A stretch of 64,000 nucleotides of DNA from Spirometra erinaceieuropaei (taxonomy: Eukaryota > Platyhelminthes > Cestoda > Diphyllobothriidea > Diphyllobothriidae), in the NCBI GenBank assembly GCA_902702965.1, contig CACRXP010000384.1, forward strand, positions 234,344 to 298,343, written 5' to 3'. The position numbers and the translations under genes were made by a program. Under the pieces are notes generated by a model. It was not told where the DNA came from and did not search any database. It worked only from the letters and a program-made list of their open reading frames with translations. Positions 11,330 through 22,959 of the stretch are shown here, in pieces (the first letter of the stretch is position 1; each line of letters begins with the position of its first letter).

Positions 11330-12500
11330 GCTTAAGAACCTCCATCAATTCGGTCACCCCATTTCTGGCCGATATCCGAGAAAGAATTGTCCGACCTGAT
11401 CGAATAATACTATTCTTTGTCGTGGCTTCATTGCTCACCCCCATTGCATCGGAACTGGCACAGAACGTTCTACGAAACCCACTCAAAAAAACTACGACGA
11501 AACGAAGAGACCTCTTAAAATCGACCATTCACCGCAACTGTTGACCTTCTGTCAAAAAACCCTTTTCAACTTCAATGACAGTATATACGGGCAGATAGAA
11601 AAACCGTTAGTGGGTTCACAAAAATCCAACCTGGCTCTCGGGCTAGTCTTCCATCATCTGGGAAAGGTCGCCTTCAACCACTATGGAACTGCATTTTGTC
11701 GCCGATGCATGTCCAATACAATTGAAAGGTGCAGACTGGCAGATTTTCAGGATCTGCTTAGCAGCAACTTCCCCGACATTTAAGTCGCGAAAGGGGATGA
11801 GCTTGCCAAACAGTTATCCTTCATTGGCCTTCTTGTCACACGCGGACCAAATGCAGATCTTAGCACAACCGTATATAGAAAGGGGACTAACATGACTCGG
11901 GTTATCAACTACCACAGCAATCACCCAATCACGCAGTGCAAGGACATCCCACTAAAGCGTAAATCGCATTCAGTGGACCGGATGGACTAGTATGGGTGGG
12001 ACGGCATCTTCGGGACAAACTGACGGGGAGTGGATACCCAAACACACTCGTCAGCCGCTGCCTCCGCACCCACCCACGGCGATCAAACAGAGGAGAGCTA
12101 GCAACACTCTGGCTTCATCTAGCTTGTGCAACGAATGTGTCAGAAGCAATTGAGCTTATTGTTGTAGAGCTCGGTGTGTCTATCGTTCACGGTCCGACTG
12201 TTACCGTGCACAAACCAGTCCTAGCTACGGATGTAGTCCCCCCCTCACGGAACGACAATATAGATGTTCCCACGTTGCTGCACTCTAGCAGTCTATGATG
12301 ATGACGGCCACTTCGAGTTCAAAAGCTCAGGCCAATACAATTACTGTCCCAGTGATCGTGCCTTCGTCTTCTTCCAAATACACGTACTGTCCAAGTGATC
12401 GCGCATCTGCATTGTTTCCAATAAATTATATCGACAATCGTGCCTCTTTTTGTGTCACTATGCGCACTCAGATTCAAGGAGAAGCATAATGTGTACAGTT
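11330..12500 (+). mobile_element. Degraded Penelope-like element (subfamily A)
   Basis: Pieces of one PLE protein appear in order in shifting frames. The reverse transcriptase fingers/palm lie around 11480-11720 (ETKRPLKIDH, then LTFCQKTLFNFNDSIYGQI), the palm/thumb around 11730-11970 (LSFIGLLVTRGP, TTVYRKGTN, INYHSNHPI) and the linker at 11996-12150 (HLRDKLTGSGYPN, THPRRSN, NVSEAIEL). The GIY-YIG nuclease itself is missing. The element ends in the subfamily A tail at 12260-12400, which matches 49032-49160, 49449-49570 and, inverted, 39800-39930. Several frameshifts and stops make it a dead copy. Confidence 0.75.
12290..12333 (+). ncRNA. Degraded hammerhead-like motif in a PLE tail
   Basis: Aligned with the other tails, GTCT (12291-12294) is followed by a damaged core (ATGATGATGA instead of CTGATGA), GAGTTC, AAAAGCTC at 12321-12328 and AGGC at 12329-12332. 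Stem I (GTCT with AGGC) can still pair, but the core and the first base of GAAA are mutated, so activity is unlikely. Confidence 0.35.
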
Positions 12501-12504
12501 CCAA

Positions 12505-14120
12505 GCTAGTTTTGCCGCAATAAACAAACTTAATCCCATATGCCATGCATCTTCATTGCAATAAAATTTGGGTGGAAAAAAATAACTTCCAAATCACCTG
12601 TGAGATATTGCAGCTTAATTGGATTTTTAGGTTTCGCAAACGTTTTTTAAAAATTATAATTCCTGTTTCCCCTTGGGAGATTAGATAATTAGGGTGCGTG
12701 TTTACTTTAGAAAGACGATAGTGCCCATATGAAATAACGAAAAGCAGGGTTATGGTGCATAGTGAAGAAGCCCAACTTAGTAGACAAAATACACCAACAT
12801 TTGTCATTGTCGACGTAAAGTGTATTTAATTTTATAAGAGCCTACTAATACTCTTAAGCACGACATGTAGAGTTTGAAAACGGGTTCGAGAAGTTTTAGC
12901 AACAAAAAGGCGATCTTTATTTGACGAACTTACGTTTTATCAGCAGACCAAGACCTATCGAATTGACCGAAAAATGCGAAAGCTCTTGACGTATAGCCAC
13001 ATACACAGGCACCTAGCTCGAACAACGTTTATAGTGGAAAATAATATCTGCCTAGAACTCGTGTTCTTACTATATTTAAAGCTTGCAAAGGACAAATTCA
13101 ATTTTTGACCAAATTGAGTTCCTGCATCACATTATTTCTGATATAGTTGTTGGATATCCACTCATATGAACTAAACATACTTGGCATCATGGCTGCGGTT
13201 GTAAGCCTACCTGCATATCATCAAGCAGTGGTTTACTAACATCATATCGGACACGCAGTAAGGCCGAAACGCGGAAGTTCAAACCCGATTCATCATCCCA
13301 ACAATCAAATTATTCTTTACGGTTGCACCTGCCGTTCCGCACTTTGTTGATTGTAACCTATTAACTGGAACATGAGTGCACAGAAGGCAGAACAATTTTG
13401 AGGTACGTTGTTGCAGGAAAACTTCCTTGTCCTCGTTCCTCTCTTCGTCCTCTCTCCCGCTTTTTCATTTGTGCCCAAAAAGCCTACCGGGACTCTTGGC
13501 GGGGTTTGCCCTACAGCAGCATAGAAGGAAGGATTATGATTGGTGTGTAATGAAACCAGTAATATTTCAGCCCCGCGCCCATTGGCCGTGAGGATGGCTT
13601 GGGTTTAAGATATGCGACGCTCACCTGCCGGTTGCCTCATTCGTTGAAAATGGGCCAACGCGAGTCATCCATTGCTGCGGACGCAGAAGTTTGTGGAAAA
13701 TGCAAAAACGTGCAAGTTTACAAGGCTGCTTCGTATATATCTTCTGTGATTGACTACAGATTTAAAGTCTCGAGCTCTGTTTTTCCCAGACTTTCCCAGG
13801 CACATCCGTTGAGCAAAAACATTGGCACCGCATTTGTATGCTTGTTATTCGACAAATAATTGCAATCACAGTCTTATGACAACTCACGTGCAGGAGACAA
13901 CAAGGCGCAGTATATTCACATGATCCAGCCATAATCGCACACGTTTTGCTTTGTGAAATTAATGTTCTCCTAATTTTGAGGCCACGATGCGATGGAAGCG
14001 GTAACCTTTACAGATAAAATGCATACGTCTGAGTCAAAAGAGCCTAGAATAGTAGAAAAGTAAAGTTAAACATCAAATGTTTAGTGTAAGGTTACCAATA
14101 AAAAGAAAAAGCGCCGCTTG
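12505..14120. other. No gene recognised
   Basis: AT-rich sequence with short unrecognised frames. The segment 13376-13860 is somewhat GC-richer and has frames of 71 and 86 codons with no motif I know. Confidence 0.45.
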
Positions 14121-14125
14121 CCTAC

Positions 14126-15095
14126 TTACGGTAGGTGGGCTGACTCAAGAATTTTCAACCGAAATTCCGATATGCGTTAGCGCTTGAAAAAAATTGATTA
14201 AGTACGGTTGCGAAACTAATCAGCCTGCAGTAATTCAATTAACTCACGATGTCGACTCTCGAAGGGACTTCATTTCTGCTGTATGCAAAAACGACACTCT
14301 GAAAAAAATAAACACTTACGTAGCTTGAGTTTTTCTTATTGATTTTAGTCTCGCCCAAACGTCCAATTATGTTTCATTGAAAACATAACTAAAATAGTTA
14401 TTATTTTACTTATTTGGTAGACGATTACGTTTTCATCTAACTTTATAATCGAAAGAAGAATATATTTCGGTTTTAAATAAGTTTCTAGTTGTAAGACTTT
14501 TTAATACCACGAAAAGGCCGTTCATAAAACGTCGTGTCTCTGCATGGCTTACAAAGATGACAATATGGATCAAATCCACTGCTAAATTTTATGAATGCTA
14601 TGTAGTGTCCTTCTAATACGGTAGAGAAATGTGCGGTTTTCCGTACGCGGAAAATATACAATTTGTCTTTTTGAAACCCTGAAAGCAAGTGTGAACGCAG
14701 AGCGGGCTCAAAATTATTCGGGAATTGGAAAAGTTTTTTTTAAAACAGAATAATACCCTTCCATTGAGCATTACATTGTAAGACGACGTAATCTCTTGGC
14801 GAGGGAGAGAAAGCATTTATATGTTTAATGCATGCTTGTCATGAAATATACTTGGGAATTAACCGACATCGCAACTGAGTGAGAACAATACATGCTACGT
14901 AAGTGATAATTTTTTCAGAGTGTCGTTTTTACATATAGCCCGAAGGAAGTGCGTTAGGAAGTAGACATCATGGGGTAACTGAATTACTGCAGGCTGATTA
15001 CTTTCACAACCCTACTTAAGTAATGTTTTTAAAACGAAAAAGCAGTACGGATTTTCGGTTGACATTTCATGAATTAGCCCACATACTGTATCTCA
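14126..15095. mobile_element. Long fold-back (inverted-repeat) element FB1
   Basis: The left end (GGTAGGTGGGCTGACTCAAG, then TTTTCAACCGAAATTCC) is the reverse complement, with changes, of the right end (GGAT TTTCGGTTGACATTTCAT, then GAATTAGCCCAC). Complementarity continues inward. CGACACTCTGAAAAAAATAA at about 14290 pairs with the AATTTTTTCAGAGTGTCG region at about 14910, and the AATAATTTTGA-type inner motif is also mirrored. The element is about 970 bp with no coding frame, fitting a non-autonomous fold-back or MITE-like element. Related copies recur throughout the window. Confidence 0.7.
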
Positions 15096-16155
15096 GGTTT
15101 TGACATTTTTGTCTGAATTTTTATTCCCTAGCCCGCCCCTTTTTGGTGTCACGAATCGAAGTGTTAACGACAACCAGCCGCCTATACAACAACATCACCA
15201 CAATATTTATGTAGGAGTCCGCGCCCAGGATGTCTTGAACTTTATTTTCATAGCGCAAACTGTTCCGCGGGAGAATGCACAGGAAAATATAAAAAGTGCC
15301 GATTGTGGGTCGGCGACATGGAGTCTGCTTGCAATGTTTATGTCAGGCGTTTATCGATTTGGAATAACAGGCCTCATAAAGGCCGCCAGCGTTGAGGTAG
15401 AAACAGGACTAGTTGGAATCTCCAACGACTAAAATGCTTGCAGTATACAGAGTGTTTCTAAACTTATTTTAGATAAAAGCGGATATTATTACGCAAAAAA
15501 TACTTATATTTTGGTGGTAAATTTTAGGTCGGTCGCGCATCTGGGAGGATGAATTTAAATGTGACAGTAATGCACGCGGGCGAATTGTTAATGTAGCAAT
15601 GGAAAACCTATTTTCCGAAATTTTTATGAATTTTCCTAACGTACCTGTATTTGCAAATGTCATCTACATGTGCAAATAGCTTAAAACGACAAACATGAAG
15701 TCAATCTTAGCATAAAGTAGGAAATCCCCTTGTGGTTTTAGTTTAAACAACCGGTTTCCTTTTTCCGAACGGCCAGACAGAACGATAGACTGATTGGGTA
15801 AAATTCAACTTTGCACCACCATATGACAAGCGTATTTGTGAATTAGCTCGACGCTGATCCAGTAGAGGAAGGACGAGGTGTTCGGATGATATTCTTAGTG
15901 TTTAATTTTCTGGCTTTATGGATTCAAAAGGCACGCATAATTGTCGAGTCGGACGTGCAATCAATAAATCATGATTACTTTTGTCAGGCTTACTGTGTGG
16001 ATAGAATTAACAGGACATATTTCATGAGCGAATGTCCCTATAAGCGGCAGAACCGATAACACATTCCAAAACCTTCACATCTACCTTGGTACGAAGTCTA
16101 TTTTAAAATTCGATAAAAGTACTAAACTTCAACATCAACCACCCAATCAGCCATA
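15096..16155. other. No gene recognised
   Basis: A 110-codon frame at 15100-15432 has no recognisable motif. The rest is AT-rich, with no repeat identified. Confidence 0.45.
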
Positions 16156-16159
16156 AACG

Positions 16160-17480
16160 CAGTTTTGTTAAGAGGCTCTATAGCCATGCCGAAACACCCT
16201 ACAGCGAGCCGAAAGACAAGATTGCCTAACTATAATAACTCCAATGATTATTCAAAGCCAATGGCTATCCGCGCAAGTTCGTCAACCGGCGCATATGCAA
16301 AAGAACCGAAAGGCCAAACCGCATGGATCCATCATTTCGGGGAGCGCCTTTGTATGTTAAGAACGTTTCGGAAGCTGTTAGCCGCCTTCTCGTGCCACTT
16401 GGTGTTGGATTTGCATACAGACCGGAGACAACCATCAGGCGTCAGCTAATGAAACCGAAAGACTCGCTGCCACGGCAAGAAACGTCTTGAGTCGTGTATC
16501 GAGTCTGGAACGATTGCGGACAAAACTACTACGATGGAGAAACCAGCAAGCACCTCAGAACGCAACTGGCCAAACACGCTGCAGCGGCGCCGAGAAATGA
16601 CTCCAGCTCTCAGGTTGCGGCGCATTCGATGAGATCCGGCTACACATTCAAATTCGAAGAGGCCAGAATTTTAGTTAGAGGTGACAGCCGCGTGAGCTGC
16701 GAGCTGCCCGAATGATGGATCTCTTCGCCTCAATCCAGTAACAGGTGCAGCGACCTCCGCCTTCCATACTCGATGCTCAGACCTCGCATAGGCGTAGGCA
16801 TTTGTCACGCGGTGATCTCATATGTGAACAAGGCTCCAAACGTCAGAGACGGTAGATCGGATGGTAGAACAATCATCACACTAACACCCAACACACCTGA
16901 TGAAATTGCTGCAATTAACGACGCGAATGTCGACCATCAAACATTCACCACGTGAAGTGCAACGATTGTTGATGAGGAGAATGGAAGCCGTGAATACTGA
17001 TAGGTATGCGGTAGCATGGCGACGGCATTCTATAAATACTTAAGATCCTTGTGCATGAACCACCCGTATCTGCTACTGTCTCTGATGATGGTTTTGAGTA
17101 GGAATCGGAAACGTCAGGCGAACAGCGTTCCTCTCCCAGCGGTCTTGTCTGCTTGAAAAAGGAGACACGATCGCCGGCACACGTGTCTCATTCTTCAAGA
17201 CTACATCCGGGGACCCGTCTCTTCGCTTCTATTGATCTTGTCTACTTCATCCGATTGCTTTCTGAAAACCGTCTCTTCGCCTCTATTGTTAATTTTCTTG
17301 TTATTCGTGAATGCAAACGGACGAAGAGAAAATATCTACCCAATTCCTACACTCCTAAATCAGTACCGCAAGTTGGAGCTAATATTCGAGCTAAGGGTAC
17401 ATGCACGAGTTTTCGGTTGAAAAGTCGCGCAATTGAGATTATCAGTGAGCATGACTTGTTAGATAACAACTACTTTCTGT
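16160..17480 (+). mobile_element. Penelope-like element 3' part with GIY-YIG domain (subfamily B)
   Basis: From about 16265 the translation shows PLE linker motifs (RKFVNRR, then a YVKNVSEAVSRLL-like block). GIY-YIG follows at 16494-16715: VYRVWNDCGQNYYDGETSKH, with VYR and YDGET standing for GIY and YIG, a downstream HSMRSGYTFKFEEARIL and SCELPE. A stop interrupts just before VVYR and another ends the frame near 16715. The distal block at 16830-16950 (SDGRTIITLTPNTPDEIAAI) also occurs, inverted, at 34891-35000 and 62600-62700. The tail runs to about 17300 and contains a hammerhead-like motif and a short internal repeat (CGTCTCTTCGC at 17216 and 17270). Frameshifts make it non-functional. Confidence 0.75.
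17077..17120 (+). ncRNA. Hammerhead-ribozyme-like motif in a PLE tail (subfamily B)
   Basis: In order: stem I strand GTCT (17078-17081), core CTGATGA (17082-17088), a stem II hairpin in which TGGTTTT pairs with GGAATCG using some G-U pairs, GAAA (17108-17111), a two-pair helix III (AC with GT), cleavage triplet GTC (17113-17115) and stem I strand AGGC (17116-17119). All invariant core bases are intact. Minimal hammerheads are known in PLE terminal repeats. Activity is inferred, and the tiny helix III would need dimers or help. Confidence 0.6.
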
Positions 17481-17499
17481 TATGATGTGGTCGGTGGAT

Positions 17500-19085
17500 G
17501 CTGATCACTCGATGCGACAGTGTCAACATTTATCAGCCAAAATGACAAGTACTAGGCTGAGCACAGAGAGAATACCTGCACAATCTACAATTACGTGTCC
17601 CAGAAAAAATTATCACAATATCAAAATGCAGTTTCGGAACCCACCTGCAATAGGTGTGGCCCGGATATCCTGTTTCATCGTTTCTACTCATTGCAGCTTT
17701 GACAGTTTGACTTGGATTCATGCCAGTGTCTATTTTCTTAAGTGGCGGCCCGTTGATTTGCGCATCATCATTTTAATCATGTGCATTCAGATATGCCACC
17801 CTTGACACATCCAATTTGGAATCCGAATGTAAGTTACTAGCGCCGAACTATCATAAATTAATGGCTCCATATCATCAACGTCTCACGAAGTTCAGGGGTA
17901 GCCAAGAACTCACAAAATACTTCACAAGCGTCTATATAAAGTACTCTTCAAAAGGCGGGGGTATTCCGTCGGTCGAGTCTCCCAATGCTGAATTAAACTT
18001 ATGTAGATCACTCTGGTAATAGGAATAGACGTCCGGCTTAAATTACTTGTTCTTCCACCACTTCTGTTGCTGAGTTTACTCTACTGCATCAGTTAAAGTA
18101 AGAAGGATTGGTGACTACATTTGCGTAATACATAGTTAGGCTATTTTATTATCCTCAGTATGCTCTCCCTTACTCATTCCTTCGTGTCTTTGTTTTATCT
18201 AATCATATTATATGTGATTGGCTAGTAGTCATCTTCGTTGTTTGATTCAAATACTAAGTTATATAAACCTCGGCTTAGAGTTGGCTAGCTGATATCGGTT
18301 AATAAGTCACAAATAATCATCCCAGTCCCCGTTTCTTAGCCGGTATTCATTAATTTAGTCAATAATAGCCACCTTCTAACTGCAAGTGACGGCTTAAGAT
18401 GGAGCTCGATGGCACTCCGTGGAGGGTGCCCATTCTCAGAACATACGCTTCAGCCCCGCGGTGTAACTCTCTCCGACATTATACCCTTGACAGCCACATG
18501 ACATTCAACCTGTCTGTAGATGGCTATACATAACATTCCTGTCTGAGTCCGGCTTTGCTTGAATCCACAGAATTCAAGCCCATATCTCTATTTATTTACT
18601 ACAGCTGTCTGCCTGCTAATGGGAACGAACCCACTGTAACTATCATCCTTTTTCTACCTTGACGTATAATTTATATGTGATTGGGCTTTCATTGTCTTGA
18701 ATCTACCAACGAGACTTCGATAAAAGAGCACCTCAATGTAACCGTGCCAGTTTTATGTACGTAACCTAAAAGTAAACTCTAATCTTCTCAACAGCGTCCA
18801 ACAGGGTGTGGACCCGGGACCCAAATAATAAAGAATGCCTCTTAATGGAAGGCTGGACTGGGGGGGGGGGTTAGACCATACGCCCTTTAATTCAGGGGTT
18901 CGGATATGAGTCTTCTGCCTGCGCTAGCTCCGACTTTAGGTTGTATTTCGCAATAAAACCATGCGAGCCTGTAGAGACGGTCACTTTTTAAAGCGATGAA
19001 CAGGGCTGCGCAAAAAGCTCCAGAAACTGCTAATTCCTTCATTTGCGTTCCGCCCGAACAATAACGCTGGTTTCCTGCTGTTTCT
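17500..19085. other. No gene recognised
   Basis: Short frames only. A run of ten G occurs near 18860. No repeat or domain identified. Confidence 0.45.
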
Positions 19086-19089
19086 GCCT

Positions 19090-19326
19090 CCTTCTAGACC
19101 AGCCAATCCTCACACCATGTCGTGTGGTCACACGTTTTGTCCCGAACCCGGTCTTAGTCTGGAAAATGCCCACCGGACGTCAGCTCAGTGTCCTGCCGGC
19201 TGCACTGGAACTCCTGTCACCGAAATGGAGTCGGGCACGTCTAGGCTGCCGTCTGTAAAAGAACCGCCTGTAGTCTGTCCCGAGTGCGAAACATCGCACA
19301 CAGCTGCCTGTGAACACATTTTGAAG
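19090..19326 (+). pseudogene. Possible RING-finger exon, likely frameshifted
   Basis: An excellent 3' splice-site-like tract (TTTCCTGCTGTTTCTGCCTC, then CTTCTAG) ends near 19097. After it, one frame reads QPILTPC and a second continues CGHTFC, then SAQCPAGC, VVCPECETSH and CEHILK, ending at a donor-like GTAATT at 19327. P-x-x-L-x-P-C-G-H-x-F-C is the second half of a C3HC4 RING finger as in TRIM proteins, and CPEC could be its last cysteine pair. The two halves are in different frames around 19117-19127, so this is a damaged exon or a coincidence. No neighbouring exon was found. Confidence 0.3.
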
Positions 19327-19329
19327 GTA

Positions 19330-19955
19330 ATTTTTCTAATGCAATCATATAGTTTCAGGACATGGTAAAGTCCGATGTAGTAGAAAAAAATTATCATCCC
19401 TCGTCATTGAGGGAGGTTTTGTCCGGTTTTGTAAGTCAGTCCGTTTTTGTTTACGCTGAAAATCAAGTCTCAAGGAGCTTCCAGATAACCTAAATTTATT
19501 TTTTGATTAACGAGATGTTAAAAGTCTATAGAGGAAATCTCTCTTGGCAGGATGCTCGCAGTGTTAGCATTATTGTGGAGGCAAAACCTGAGTTCTAAAA
19601 TGTAAACTGATGAATGTTGGTGCCGATCCCCTCGCAGTTACATCGGGTAGCGGCATAAGATCGGCAAAACACGGGCGTCTTGACGTTTGGTTTATACCTG
19701 GGTTGTCAGAACTTCAAACAATTAAAAGATTTTGAACAGTAGATGTCAATATCCCGTAGCCCTGTGTAGTCATGTACGACTGATTTACAAGGGTGTTTAC
19801 GAACCAAGTCGAACGTACTCTTGGCGTTCTCCTTTGGGTTAGCGCGTACTTGAATGAGCCAGAATAACTAGCAAACTTTAATTAGAGTATTACAAATTGG
19901 CGTAACCTGCCGAGAGTAATGGTTCTCCTTCAATAATGTGTTAGTGAAATCCTAG
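19330..19955. other. No gene recognised
   Basis: AT-rich, no usable open frame or repeat recognised. Confidence 0.45.
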
Positions 19956-19958
19956 TCA

Positions 19959-20042
19959 GGGCCCCGTAGCTCAGGTGGTTGGGACGTTCGCTGTACTAAA
20001 GCCTTTCCCTTGCTGTTGTATGTTCGAAGGTCACCTAGGACT
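19959..20042 (+). repeat. tRNA-derived sequence, degenerate
   Basis: GCCCCGTAGCTCAGGTGGTT contains a good RNA polymerase III box A (TAGCTCAGGTGG). It is followed by a CTAAAGCCTTTCCCTTGCTG stretch and a box B-like TGTTCGAAGGTC. The ends GGGCCCC and CCTAGGA do not pair as an acceptor stem, and the T-arm is mismatched, so this is a tRNA-derived repeat rather than a working tRNA. The middle matches the palindrome at 1352-1494. Confidence 0.5.
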
Positions 20043-20049
20043 CAGAAGT

Positions 20050-21640
20050 CTTTGCAATTGAGTTAACAGCATTTCGTTGATTAAGTGTTTGCGAAAATGT
20101 GCCAACAGTAATTCGTAACGGTCTTTACGATGCATATTGTATTAACAGTCAACATAGATCTAGACTTTCCATCCTATTGAATATTATGTTGGTTATAATT
20201 TTTCTTAAGAGATAGTTGTCTGCACGTTTAGTTACTGGATCGCTGAGGAAAAAGCATGATAGTCTTACTTTTAATGTGGTACGACTAATAACTGTAGTTT
20301 GATCTGTTGTGGCTATCACGCGGAATGCGCAGTCTATACTCAGACAGATTTCGCGATCAGTAGGGAGTTAAACACCAGAAGACAAAACAATTGCTAGTAG
20401 ATTGATTCCCACAAACTAAAAAGAGCCATGGACGCATAAAAAAGACGACACACGTACGCCTAGACCTGATTTGCGGTGGAATTTACTAGTCCAAGCTATA
20501 AGTAGCGGAGAGCATTGTTAAAATTATTGATGCCAAGGAATTAACCGTCATTAATGAATGTAGGTGGACGTCAGAATTAGGACAAAAAACAACTTGTGTA
20601 AACAAAATATTTCTTTGAAAATCTCCGTAACTTACGTTGTACGTGAATTTTAAACTTTACTCATCACAATGGTTTTCTGCCAACGCTGGAAAACGACAAT
20701 GTGTCGGACAACCGAAGCTACGAAAGTTGTGAACGCATAGATAACCCACTGTTATTTGCGACGTAATTATAGGCATTCCAACCTACAAATTAGGCAAATA
20801 GCTCTGTCGAATGATCCGCGACAGTTGCGTACTTATTGGTTGCGTACTTATTGGCGTCAAAATGTATGCGGATGCACAAACGTTTATAGCAACTGACTTG
20901 CGCTTTCTAAAATGAGACAAATTAACCTTTTCTAGAGAATTGCCAACGTTGCAACCTTTGTGGTGATTGATTCCTATCTTTGAAAATGATTCTTTGATCG
21001 TTTAATCATTTACATCCCATATATTAAGACGTTATAGAGTATCTGTTGCCTAACTGTTAAATTGTAGGCGAGATAGTCTTAGGTCACCTATACAACGACT
21101 GACAAAAGTCCCCTGACTAGCTGTTAACTAACCCACTTCTCACTGATCAACCCGATTACATGATCTACAGTCAAACTGTCTCCGCGAACTATCGATTTGA
21201 GCAAGCTCTTAAGAGATGTGGTTATGTAGCCCCACCTGAAGTTAACAAACCCCAACCACCTCTAATACGATACCAGTGGTAATAGAGGATTTTTGCAGGC
21301 AAGCCCGGAAACTTACAGGCGACGATGTCAAGTAATTGTATGCAAAATAAATGCTATTGGGAATACGCGGTTGCACTTCCAGTGGCTGAAAAGTAGTTGC
21401 TCCATCCCTTAACCATAGCCTTAATCCCAACCCCAAACATATTGTGTCAGTCAGGTGGGACTACATACCCATAAATTGAAATAATTTAGCTGACACCTCT
21501 AGACTGCCATTCTAGGAATAAACAGACAGTCGACGCCGAAAATCACCTTAGTCACGTGAACGCCAAGTTAGTAACGCTTCCCCACAAGGGTTTAGACAAT
21601 CGATGTGAGTGAGTCGGTTGGGGGTCAATTTGATTGGCGT
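20050..21640. other. No gene recognised
   Basis: AT-rich with only short frames. A small direct repeat (TTGCGTACTTATTGG, twice) lies near 20825-20855. Confidence 0.45.
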
Positions 21641-21644
21641 ACTT

Positions 21645-21735
21645 CATCAACAGCGGCCCAGAGAACCTTCGCTCGGACTGTGATTCGAACGGGCCGCTGA
21701 GAGGAAAGGCCTATCTACAATTGTGACCGCGTGGC
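21645..21735 (-). repeat. tRNA-derived sequence, degenerate
   Basis: On the minus strand AGGCCTTTCCTCTCAGCGG is followed by CCCGTTCGAATCACAG. It aligns with the minus-strand tRNA half at 1380-1431 (AAGCCTTCCTCTTACTGCG, then GGGTTCGAATCCC). GGCCGCTG-type inverted repeats flank it. No complete cloverleaf is seen. Confidence 0.4.
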
Positions 21736-21739
21736 GACC

Positions 21740-22295
21740 ATGAACTCACAAACGTCTAACCTGTTATTTGCTGACGCCGACATCAAAGACATGGTTGGTC
21801 ATTGCCATTGCAGTAGCCAAAACTTAAAAAGCTTTTCTCGATTGGTAAAATAGTCATTAGCGATCTGATAGCATATGGGAGGCCTAGGAGATAAAGTGTG
21901 CTCGTTTCTATGTTAATTTTATTGCATATTGTACATCCGCAGGTTACGAATAATTTGCCTCCGGCGTCCTTTAATAAAAAATATTCGGCTACATTTAAAG
22001 GCGCGCTCCGTACTATGGAGTGGAAAGTGTTCACATGAAGACTCTCCAGACATCCCAAGCGGATACCGGATTTCACTTTGCATTAGGACCTATTTTTAGC
22101 CGGAAGACAATCCGAGCTAACATAAGCCGCTAACTGGATGATGTGCAACTCCCTCCGGTTGAACTTTGTCAAGGAGTAAAGGAGAGGAATTTTAAGAATT
22201 TTTTCACAAAATACCGAATGAAAAATCGCCTACGCCGGATGCCTTCATGCATTTTTTGTCTGCCGATTCCGCACGGCTGTCGAGGTGTAGCCTCT
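21740..22295. other. No gene recognised
   Basis: A 97-codon minus-strand frame (21783-22076) and part of a plus-strand frame (from 22143) show no recognised motif. Confidence 0.4.
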
Positions 22296-22298
22296 GTC

Positions 22299-22959
22299 CT
22301 ATGCACAGCTTTGTGGAGCTACAGATGCGAGCCAAGTGCCGAAAACAGACAACTAAAGGTATACGTTGGGTTCATCGATTCTTTCCTGGGAAATTCGTGG
22401 AGCATTTTCTATAGGCACTTATTTCCACCTCCTTTATGGTTATGCTAGCACGTTTAGCAGTTTTTTGATGTGCAACATCCTGCGTGGTAACTGCCGACAG
22501 TGTAGTCCTAATAAGTTATTCGGGTCAACGTTAAATCATCAAACATCAGTCTTCCACATTAGAAGCACCGAAATGACTATATGACTACAATGGAGGTCAG
22601 TTCACACGACACCTCAAATACCCTAATCTGAGTAACCCTAAGGGAGTGATGGTGTACTAGACAATACAAACAAGCTGGACAAAAATTACTTAAAGGTAAA
22701 ATCAAATCTTCGTCAAAATGTTTATTCAAGCTGGCCTCTAGGTTAAATGTATTATAGACGCATCACATGAATGGCTCCGTTAAGCTATAACCAGTATATT
22801 TGTTTCCTTGCGAATGAGAATTAAATCACTTGATCTCAACAATCTACTTACTAAAAGCCACTGTTTTGGGCATTAAAATGAGTAGTTTTAACATCTACAG
22901 CAAATGTGTGATTTATTTTATAATAATCGTTCGTTTATGCACAGTCCACTTATTAGGTA
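22299..22959 (+). repeat. Tandem duplication, copy 1 (interrupted by FB2)
   Basis: This copy aligns end to end with 24017-24682. Examples are GAGCCAAGTGCCG, TATTCGGGTCAACGT, GGAGTGATGGTGTACTA and CCACTTATTAGGTA. The copies continue past the FB2 insertion: 23954-24025 aligns with 24683-24750 (CCTTATTTGTCCATTTACAG). Removing the 994-bp insertion leaves a period of 724 bp. No coding frame is shared convincingly. Confidence 0.85.
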
